From NCBI GenBank assembly GCA_002319075.1, contig NVQB01000001.1:4960001-5024000 (forward strand): DNA of 64,000 nucleotides, given 5' to 3'. The translations under genes were made by a program, and so were the position numbers. Source of the stretch: Sphingobacteriaceae bacterium. Its GTDB lineage: Bacteria; Bacteroidota; Bacteroidia; B-17B0; Aurantibacillaceae. The notes below the pieces were generated by a model that was not told the DNA's origin, ran no database searches, and was given only the letters and a program-made list of their open reading frames with translations. Positions 1 through 8,200 of this stretch are shown here, piece after piece; positions within the stretch are counted from its first letter, which is position 1; the number at the start of each line of letters is the position of its first letter.

Positions 1-733
1 TATACTCTTCTTCGCTGAACTTGTAAAGGACACCATACTTTTTTGAAACCTCTAAATAATCTTTAATTCTTTGATGAAGTTCTTGTTCACTTATTCGGGA
101 ATTATAGATGTGACCTGGTTTGGTAAGCTTATAAGCGTTGTGAAAATCCTGATTAGAAAGGTATGGAGTAAAATAATCCCGTGCAGAATTATTCAGTTTC
201 TTTAAATTAAAATACTGATTTTCATTCTCATCATCTTTATTGCTCAAGCGGTAAGTCTGGTATTTCGTCTTAGAATTTACCAAATACCCATAGTTTTCGT
301 TAAGCGTGTGAATGTCGTTAAGTAATTCGCTTTTATCAAATGTGTTCGCCACTCTTTGATTATAGATAAATTCAAAAGGATATGGCGATAGTGCGAAAAT
401 GGAAAGCGATAGGAATACTAGGATAAAACTCAGGTAAGAATCGGGAGCTTGTTGTTTTCCGTAAGTTTTATCCTTATTAAAAATTACATAATTGTAAGTC
501 CAGATGCAAATAAATACAAACCCGATTAGGCTTATGAGGAAATACCAAAGCCCATAGTTAATCTTACTTTCAAACTGAAAAGGTATTACTGCTCCCAGGA
601 GAGCCGACAGGAACATAAGCACAAAGCCATGCCAGATTGCATAATGGATTTTACTCATCCATACTACCGGATAATTTTCCAGTAAAAGGGTATCCAGCTT
701 ATTTAAAAATTTTGGAGTTATGGATTTCAACAT
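1..733 (-). CDS. Membrane protein, probable ABC transporter permease partner (partial)
   Basis: An open frame runs from an ATG at 733 to the window edge with no stop (at least 244 residues), so the C-terminus is missing. Three hydrophobic stretches are visible, around residues 30-55, 62-88 and 100-122, followed by a long soluble, charged stretch. Its ATG lies one base after the stop of the ABC ATPase gene, so the two are almost certainly co-transcribed and probably form one transporter. The substrate is unknown. Naming it a permease is an inference from position and membrane segments; I recognise no specific family motif. Confidence 0.7.
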   Translation of the reverse strand, partial: MLKSITPKFLNKLDTLLLENYPVVWMSKIHYAIWHGFVLMFLSALLGAVIPFQFESKINYGLWYFLISLIGFVFICIWTYNYVIFNKDKTYGKQQAPDSYLSFILVFLSLSIFALSPYPFEFIYNQRVANTFDKSELLNDIHTLNENYGYLVNSKTKYQTYRLSNKDDENENQYFNLKKLNNSARDYFTPYLSNQDFHNAYKLTKPGHIYNSRISEQELHQRIKDYLEVSKKYGVLYKFSEEEY

Positions 734-734
734 A

Positions 735-1946
735 TTAAATGTCTTTGTGAAAGAGTTTTCGGGTAGACTGGCTGATATCACGGATATAATTCAGCTCGAC
801 TTCTTTTTGTTCAAGTAACTTGGTGAGTGTATAAAGGGTGCTGTCGGTTCCTGTATGTATGATAAAAGAGGTTCCGGCGTTTTCAATTTTATAATCTGTT
901 TTCCCTGCAAAGCAAATAGTAAGTTGGTCGAGATCAAACTTTCCAGATATTTCAAAAGTATTGTGTTGGCGGTTTAGCGCGAAATCTCCGCGTTGACCGT
1001 TATACAAAGTTTCCCCCTGTCTGATAAAAATTATGTTATCCGCTACCTTTTCAATTTCGTGAAGATTTTGTGAAGTTAATATAACAGCCATAGGGTGGGA
1101 GGCAGACTGAGTGAAAAAACGCAGGTCCTGCAAAAACAATTGCTGCGCATTAATGTCAAGGTTAGCAAGCGGCTCATCCAGTAGAAGCAATTTCGGTTTC
1201 CATAAAAGCATCTTTGCAAGTTCAAAACGTAATCGGTACCCGCTTGATATTTCTGTCCATTTAAGGTCACGAAATTTATCAAGACCTAACCGAAAAAGAA
1301 TGTAGTCTATTTGTTTCTCATTTGCTTTGCCTTTAATGTCGTGAATAGTGGCGTGAAATTTAAGATTCTCCAATAAAGTGCCATGCCACTTATCTATGCG
1401 TTGCGGAATGAAGGCGAGTTTGTTTTTTATCCCGTACCAATCCTTTTTCAGACCCTGCAATGCCGGGTAATCCAAAGTACCAGTGTCTGCGCTTAATTCG
1501 CCTGCAAGAATCCTTAAAAGTGTTGTTTTGCCGTTTCCATTTTCTCCTACTACACCGGTAATTTCACCGCTTCTTAAATAAACATTCAGAGGTTTTAAAG
1601 TAAAGCGATTTCTTCCTTTAGAAAATACTTTTGAAATTCCCTCTGCTTTCAAAACGAATTCTTTTAAAGTATCAGCAATTTCTTTGTCTGTAAATTTGAC
1701 TTGTTTGAGTTGATCAAGCAAACGTGAAGCCTTAGAAGGGAAATCCCTGTCAAAGTTTAGCTGGTCGTTTTCAACTACTCCCTCCAAAAAAGCTTTTCTC
1801 AGGTCCAGCACATCTTTGCGGGTTTCCGCCTCTATCTCGAATTCTTCACCCAGATCCATAAGTCTTCGGGTTACTAAACTGAAATCGCTGTGTTGTATCG
1901 CATTTTCAATATCTGAAATATACTTTTGCTGAATATTCATCCACAT
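735..1946 (-). CDS. ABC transporter ATP-binding protein with N-terminal extension
   Basis: 403 residues. The ATPase domain covers about residues 100-320: Walker A GENGNGKT at 134-141, the signature loop as ISSGYRLR at 233-240 (a variant of LSGGQ), and Walker B LLLLDEP at 253-259. It should hydrolyse ATP on the cytoplasmic face to power the adjacent membrane protein (ends at 733). The first 100 residues are charged, probably helical, and are not part of a normal ABC domain; I do not recognise them. The domain looks like an exporter-type NBD. A second ATG sits two codons downstream and could be the true start. Substrate unknown. Confidence 0.85.
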   Translation of the reverse strand: MWMNIQQKYISDIENAIQHSDFSLVTRRLMDLGEEFEIEAETRKDVLDLRKAFLEGVVENDQLNFDRDFPSKASRLLDQLKQVKFTDKEIADTLKEFVLKAEGISKVFSKGRNRFTLKPLNVYLRSGEITGVVGENGNGKTTLLRILAGELSADTGTLDYPALQGLKKDWYGIKNKLAFIPQRIDKWHGTLLENLKFHATIHDIKGKANEKQIDYILFRLGLDKFRDLKWTEISSGYRLRFELAKMLLWKPKLLLLDEPLANLDINAQQLFLQDLRFFTQSASHPMAVILTSQNLHEIEKVADNIIFIRQGETLYNGQRGDFALNRQHNTFEISGKFDLDQLTICFAGKTDYKIENAGTSFIIHTGTDSTLYTLTKLLEQKEVELNYIRDISQSTRKLFHKDI

Positions 1947-2053
1947 AAAAATAAAGATAGAAATTTAAATTAAAGCTGTTTTGTTGGGTTTCTATTAGTT
2001 ATCAAATGCAGAAAAGTGCGGTATATAGCCTTACTGCCGCGGATTTTAACTAT

Positions 2054-2084
2054 AAAAAAAGGTTGCCTGTTATGCAGACAACCT
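2054..2084 (-). terminator. Rho-independent terminator of the DUF3494 gene
   Basis: On the minus strand a 10-bp stem (AGGTTGTCTG pairing with CAGGCAACCT, one G-T pair) with a five-base loop is followed by seven T. It starts about 32 bases after the stop of the upstream gene. Confidence 0.85.
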
Positions 2085-2115
2085 TCTTGTTATAAGAATG
2101 CAGTATTAATTAAAC

Positions 2116-3756
2116 TTAATTTGTGCGTATAAGTTTACCAGATTGAATCATTTTATTATTTCCAATCAGCGTATAAAAATATATTCCTGGAGCTAAATCT
2201 TCCGTTTCAATTGTAGTTAATTCTGTTGAAAGTAAGCTGCTGATTACCTCGGTTCCTGAAGCACTATAAACGCGTAACATAAAGTTATCTACATTTTGTA
2301 CCGAATTCAGATTAAGGGTAATGCTATTTTCAAAAGGATTCGGAAACACTTTAATGGCAGCGTTAAGTTGCAGCGAATTGACAGACGTTACAAGCGTTCC
2401 GGTAATATTGGAGCAATTGGATGTTGAACCTTGCACGATTGCTGTCATAGCGGTTGTTGTTAAAGCTCCGTTAGTTATCAGCGCTCTTCCATCAAGTGTT
2501 ACTCCCGTATTAATTGCCCCAAGCGCACCATTATTACAAATGATGGTGCCTTTAAAAACCGAATAATTATTTAAACTAACCGCACCTTCAATTTGCCAGT
2601 ATACATTTTTTGCCTGAGCTCCGTTTATAAGTTTTACTTTGGCGTAAGTACTTGTAGAAAGTGCTCCCTTTATTTTTAAAACAAAAATCGCGTTGGAATT
2701 TCCCATGGCGTTTAAGTACAGTGTGTCAGTAAAAACAGTAGCTGCATTTAAGAGATAAACGTGTGGTGTTAGCACCAGGTTGTTGCCAAATTGCGCAGGA
2801 TATAACAATTCAATATCAGGGTTTAAAGAATTTAGGTAGTTGTAAGCAACCAGTAAATCGTTTGCACACTGAGCGGTGGAGGCATCCGGATTGGGATGTA
2901 TTAACCCGTTAACAAGAAGTGGATTATAACCAGACGGCGACCCGCTGTTGCTTCCCACATCACCCGTGATAGTTGTTAAGCCTGAATTTGAAACAGAACC
3001 TATGGAAGAAAATAGAGCATAACAAGCTGCAGTTCCAAGATTAGGCGCAGCGGGACCGTTTAAAGCCGGACTACCACACCCTATAGGAGTGTAAGCAAAT
3101 ACCCCGTCAACACTGATGGCGCCCGTGGTCGACAAAGCTCTTCCTTCCAGCGTATCGCCGGTATTCATACTTATAGCTGCATTATTTGCTATTATGGTTC
3201 CGCGCATGGTTGTTCCTGATGCCATGTTAACCATGCCTTCTACTTTCCAATAAATATTACAGGCAAGTGCTCCGTTAACTAATTTTACTTTAGAAGATGC
3301 GTTTGTTGATAAGGCTCCTTGTATCTGAAAGATGAACACAGCATTCGGATCATTCTGAGCATCTAAATTTAAATCAAGATTTAAGGTGGCATTGCCAGTT
3401 ATTGAGTAGATACCTGGAACTAAAGTCTGGCCATTTCCCAAAAGAGACGCGGGGAAAAATGCAGGTATTGCGCTGTTAAGTTGGTTATAAGCAATTAAAA
3501 GATCGGTTGCACATTGGGCGCTAACCCCATCTCCATCATGCATTCCGCCGTTCACATTGCCGAAAGCTGTGCTGGAGCCATTGTTAGTTCCCACATTGCC
3601 GGTGAGCTGTGAAATGCCAGAGTTGCTTACCGAGCCGTTAATTGAAAAAAGTACAAAATTTGCAGCGGTTCCTAAGGTCGGGGCTTGCCCAAAATGTTTA
3701 CCTGATAAAAATAGAAATGATAGAGCGAGTAATTGATGTTGTAAATTGATTTTCAT
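2116..3756 (-). CDS. Secreted protein with two ice-binding-like (DUF3494) domains and T9SS sorting domain
   Basis: 546 residues from the ATG at 3756, chosen because it gives a clean signal peptide ending near FGQ (residues 1-24); an upstream in-frame ATG at 3819 would bury it. Two homologous domains follow, about 27-222 and 238-440. Each starts LGTAAxxxLFSxxGSVSNSG and contains the QCAxDLLxAYNxLNS and KVKLxNGAxAxNxYWxxEG blocks of the DUF3494 ice-binding fold. The tail (about 464-546) is a T9SS type A sorting domain (FPNPFEN to GKLIRTN). The protein should be exported and anchored at or released from the cell surface. DUF3494 members bind ice or act as adhesins; which applies here is unknown. 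Stands alone with its own terminator. Confidence 0.85.
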   Translation of the reverse strand: MKINLQHQLLALSFLFLSGKHFGQAPTLGTAANFVLFSINGSVSNSGISQLTGNVGTNNGSSTAFGNVNGGMHDGDGVSAQCATDLLIAYNQLNSAIPAFFPASLLGNGQTLVPGIYSITGNATLNLDLNLDAQNDPNAVFIFQIQGALSTNASSKVKLVNGALACNIYWKVEGMVNMASGTTMRGTIIANNAAISMNTGDTLEGRALSTTGAISVDGVFAYTPIGCGSPALNGPAAPNLGTAACYALFSSIGSVSNSGLTTITGDVGSNSGSPSGYNPLLVNGLIHPNPDASTAQCANDLLVAYNYLNSLNPDIELLYPAQFGNNLVLTPHVYLLNAATVFTDTLYLNAMGNSNAIFVLKIKGALSTSTYAKVKLINGAQAKNVYWQIEGAVSLNNYSVFKGTIICNNGALGAINTGVTLDGRALITNGALTTTAMTAIVQGSTSNCSNITGTLVTSVNSLQLNAAIKVFPNPFENSITLNLNSVQNVDNFMLRVYSASGTEVISSLLSTELTTIETEDLAPGIYFYTLIGNNKMIQSGKLIRTN

Positions 3757-4049
3757 TTTTGAAATATAAAACGTGAATTTATTTTCACTGAGTAAAGGTG
3801 ATGTAATTAAACCCGGCACAACTATATGTGCTGGGCAAAAAAATCCCCACCGTGGTTTTTAGCTAGCGATTAGTTTAAAAGAAAAGGTATTAGGCTTAAA
3901 ATTGCAAGTCCTACCAAGTCTGACAGGGCAAAGCAATTAACCTCACAATATTTGCCAATTAAAATGCGCCTAAGTAAATTGTAAACTTGGAAAGTAAAAA
4001 GTTAGCAGATAGAGGAAAAAAATAGATGAGTCCTTAGAAAAGGAAGTAC
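3757..4049. other. Intergenic region between ruvB and the DUF3494 gene
   Basis: About 290 bases without a plausible gene. It holds an imperfect inverted repeat at 3813-3836 (CCCGGCACA and TGTGCTGGG, one G-T pair) upstream of the DUF3494 gene. Its role is unclear, and no convincing TAnnTTTG element was found. Confidence 0.4.
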
Positions 4050-5078
4050 CTATTCATCAAACAAGCCACCGCTTTTTTTATAAAAATTTTTGCCTAAATG
4101 TTTGTAGGCAAGTTCTGTAGCTTCACGTCCACGCGGGGTGCGCATCAAATAACCTTCCTGAACTAAAAAAGGTTCGTAAACTTCTTCAATGGTTCCGGCT
4201 TCTTCGCCCACAGCAGAGCTAATGGTGCTAATACCAACCGGACCACCCTTAAATTTATCGATGATGCAGGCAAGAATTCTTAAATCCATTTCATCGAGAC
4301 CATTCTTGTCTACATTTAAAGCTTTAAGAGAGTAAGTAGCCATATCAATATCAATATCGCCTGTTCCTTTAATTTGCGCAAAATCACGTACGCGGCGTAA
4401 AAGAGCATTAGCAATACGTGGCGTGCCACGGCTTCTGCGGGCAATTTCGTATGCGGCTTCATCTTTAATTTCAACATTTAAAATAGCGGAACTCCGTTGT
4501 ACAATTCCCGTCAATACTTTACTGTCGTAATAATTTAAACGGCTGGTAATACCAAAACGGGCGCGTAGGGGAGAGGTCAGTAAACCACTCCTTGTAGTTG
4601 CACCAACCAAAGTAAAAGGATTTAATTTAATCTGAACGCTTCTCGCATTAGGACCGCTATCAATCATAATGTCAATTTTATAGTCCTCCATCGCAGAGTA
4701 CAAATATTCCTCCACTACAGGGCTTAAGCGATGAATTTCATCAATAAATAAAACGTCGTAAGGCTCTAAATTGGTAAGAAGACCTGCAAGATCTCCTGGT
4801 TTATCTAATACTGGACCACTGGTTACTCTCAAGTTTACACCTAAATCATTCGTGATAATGTGTGCCAAAGTTGTTTTGCCCAATCCTGGAGGCCCATGTA
4901 ATAATACATGATCAAGAGCTTCGCCACGTTGTTTAGCCGCAGCCACAAACACGCGTAAGTTGTCCACAACACTTTCCTGTCCGCTAAAATCATCAAAGGC
5001 AATCGGTCTTAACGCCCTTTCAATGTCTTTATCCGTCGGACTCAAAGTTCCTTCGTTCGCATCTAAATTCTCGTTCAT
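4050..5078 (-). CDS. ruvB: Holliday junction branch migration ATPase RuvB
   Basis: 342 residues, the usual RuvB length. Hexameric AAA+ motor that drives branch migration of Holliday junctions with RuvA during recombinational repair, in the cytoplasm. Visible: N-terminal [11 protein letters not shown] block, Walker A GPPGLGKT at 62-69, Walker B with DEIH at 113-116, sensor 1 GATTRSG, and the C-terminal winged-helix region ending in the [17 protein letters not shown] block. ruvA is not next to it. It is divergent from the alpha-2-macroglobulin gene across about 150 bases. Confidence 0.98.
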   Translation of the reverse strand: MNENLDANEGTLSPTDKDIERALRPIAFDDFSGQESVVDNLRVFVAAAKQRGEALDHVLLHGPPGLGKTTLAHIITNDLGVNLRVTSGPVLDKPGDLAGLLTNLEPYDVLFIDEIHRLSPVVEEYLYSAMEDYKIDIMIDSGPNARSVQIKLNPFTLVGATTRSGLLTSPLRARFGITSRLNYYDSKVLTGIVQRSSAILNVEIKDEAAYEIARRSRGTPRIANALLRRVRDFAQIKGTGDIDIDMATYSLKALNVDKNGLDEMDLRILACIIDKFKGGPVGISTISSAVGEEAGTIEEVYEPFLVQEGYLMRTPRGREATELAYKHLGKNFYKKSGGLFDE

Positions 5079-5230
5079 AGGTTAAAGATATACGTTTCTT
5101 TGGTGCAACCTTGCTACAAATTGTAGAATGTTAAGTTTTGAATTCTTTCAGATAATCCTCACAAACTGTTAGCAAATTGGCTGAACGAAGCTTGAAAAAA
5201 CATCTATTTTTAAACAAATTCCTAAACCCT

Positions 5231-8200
5231 ATGTCATCTTCAAAAACTAAAAAGATTGTCCTTTCGTTAGCTATTGCCGCTATTCTTGGATTTATAATTT
5301 ACAAAGTTATAGATTATAGAAAATCAGGCGAAAAAAGTAGTATTGAGTCTGAATACAGCATAAATCCTGCTTTTGCCAGCTATATCAATTCTTTTACTTC
5401 CGGTTTTATTTCCACAACTTCTACCATCAAAGTGAGGTTAAACGAAGAATTTGCGGGTTCAACACAATTAAATACCCCCTTAGAGGAAACCTACTTTTCT
5501 TTTAGTCCTTCTATAGAGGGTACAACCGTTTGGAGAGATGCGCAAACTCTGGAGTTTGTACCAAAAGCACCTTTAAAGCCGGGAAAGAACTATGAAGCAA
5601 CATTCTTTTTACACAAACTGGCGGATGTTAAAAAAGAACTAAAAGAATTTGAGTTTCAATTTCAAACCATTCAGCAGTCTATACAATTGGTAACGAATGA
5701 TCTTAAATGTTATCATTCCAGCGATTTTAATTTCTATAGTCTTACAGGGCATGTAGCAAGTGCCGATGTGGCTGATAAAACGCAAATCGAAAAAAGTCTT
5801 AGCGCCAGTCTCGACGGAAAATATTTAAATGTAAAATGGACACATGAAGATAATGGAATTATGCACCGCTACCTGATAGACAGTATTGAGAGGCCATCTG
5901 ACAGAACTGCAACTTTAAGTGTGAATTGTAACGGAAAAGACATGAGCGTAGATTACAGTGCTAATCAAAACCTTCCTGTGCCGGCAAAAGAGAGTTTTGT
6001 ATTACTGAATGTCAAAGTAATCAGAGAGGGTGATCCTTTCGTACTTTTAAATTTTTCCAACCCCATTGATGAAACAACTTCTCTGGAAGGTTTGATAAGC
6101 ATTACCGGATTAAATGAAGTAAAATATATTGTGAGTCATAACCAGGTGATGGTCTATCCACAAAATACAAAAACAGGCTCTTATGTTTTAAAAGTAAATG
6201 AAGGTGTGAAAGATGCCAGAGGGAAAGCCTTGGGCGTTTCTTCAGAACACAGTATAGCTTTCAGCCAGGTGAATCCTGCCGTTAGATTCGCAGGTGGTGG
6301 AAATATTCTTCCTTCAAGCACAGGATTATCTCTGCCCTTCGAAACAGTAAATCTACGTGCTGTAGATGTTACCATTGTTAAGATATACGCCAATAACGTT
6401 CTTCAGTTTTTACAAAACAATACACTCGATAGCGATTACCAATTAACTCAAGTCGGAAAAAAAGTCGTTCGTAAACGCATCAATCTTGGTATCACAAATC
6501 CTGCAGATCTTGGCACTTGGAAAAAATCGGCGTTGGATTTGTCTGCATTATTAAAAGCAGAACCAGGAGCTATCTACAGGGTGAGCTTCTCTTTCAAAAA
6601 AGCGTACTCTTCGTATCCATGTCTTGGAAACTCCAATGATATTGAAATGGAAGAGTTAACAGAAACAGAACCGGAAGAGGACGTTTCTTATTTTAATAAT
6701 TACAACTACGAGTACGGTTACAACAATTATTATTACGATGGAGAAGAAGAGTATGATTGGAAAGACCGCGATGATCCTTGTAAATCATATTATTACATCC
6801 GCTCAGAGAGAACCGTCTCAAAAAATATTCTAGCTTCAGATCTTGGACTTACACTGAAAAAGGGAAATGATGGAAGCCTTTTTGTGGTAGCAAACGATTT
6901 AATTTCTACAACACCTTTAAACAACGTTCAGATAGAACTTTACGATTATCAGAAGCAATTAATTCAAACAGCAAGCACTAATTCAGACGGTCAGGTATTT
7001 ATTTCTCCGCAACGCACACCTGCTTTTATAGTAGCTAAAAATGATAAGCAGTTTGCTTATCTCCGTGTTGACGATGCCGGAACTCTGCCGTTAAGTATGT
7101 TTGATGTCTCAGGTGCTGCGATTAAAAAAGGATTAAAAGGTTTCATATACGGCGAACGTGGTGTTTGGCGTCCTGGCGATTCGTTATTCCTCAATTTTAT
7201 TTTAGAAGATAAACCAGCGTCCATTCCGGCCAATCATCCTTTGTCACTGGCTTTGTTTAATCCGCAAGGACAATTATACAAGCGTGTTGTTGCAAACAAA
7301 AGTGTGGATGGTTTTTACAATTTCACTCTAGCAACCGACAAAAATGCACCCACAGGTTTTTGGAATGCGGAAGTAAAAGTGGGCTCAGTGCGGTTTAATA
7401 AATCACTCCGTATCGAAACCATTATGCCAAATCGTTTAAAGATCGAACTCAATTTTGGAAATGATAAACTCATTCAGGCTTCAAAATCTAATTCCATTAA
7501 ACTGCATACAAACTGGCTTACCGGGGCCACTGCAAAGAATCTCGCTGTCAAAATGAATGTGGCATTGACTTCGGCTATTACAGAGTTTCCAAAATTTAAA
7601 GATTATAACTTCGATGACGCTACACAGCGCTTTGAGGCACAAAATGTATCAGTGTTTGACGGAAAAACGGATGAAGAGGGCAATGTTTCTGTTCCTTTGA
7701 CTATTAACCTGGAGAATAATGCTCCTGGTATGCTGAAAGCAGCCTTTAACACAAATGTCTTTGAACCAGGCGGAGCGTTTAGTGTCGACCGTTATACGCT
7801 TAATTATTCTCCATACACCTATTATGCGGGTTTAAAATTACCTACCGGTGAAAAAAATACAGGGATTCTTTATACAGGCAAAGATCATTTTATTGAAGTA
7901 GCAACCGTTGATGCAAACGGTAATGCTGTGTCCCGTCCGAATATGAAATTTGAATTGTATAAACTCGAATGGCGTTGGTGGTGGGATCAGTATGAAAATG
8001 ATCTTGCTAACTATGCATCAGACGAATATCACAAGCCTGTTCAAAGTCAATCCTTTTCTACGAAAAATGGAAGGGCTAATGTAAAAGTCAACATTCATGA
8101 AAATAATTGGGGTAGATATTTAATTCGGATAACCGACATGGATGGAGGTCACAGCACTTCCACAACAACTTATTTTGACTGGTCTAACTGGATGGACAGG

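Noticed and set aside
3898-3935. CTACCAAGTCTGACAGGG, similar to intergenic repeats of other Bacteroidota
   Set aside because: Only one copy is in the window and it has no clear partner arm, so it cannot be supported as a repeat here.
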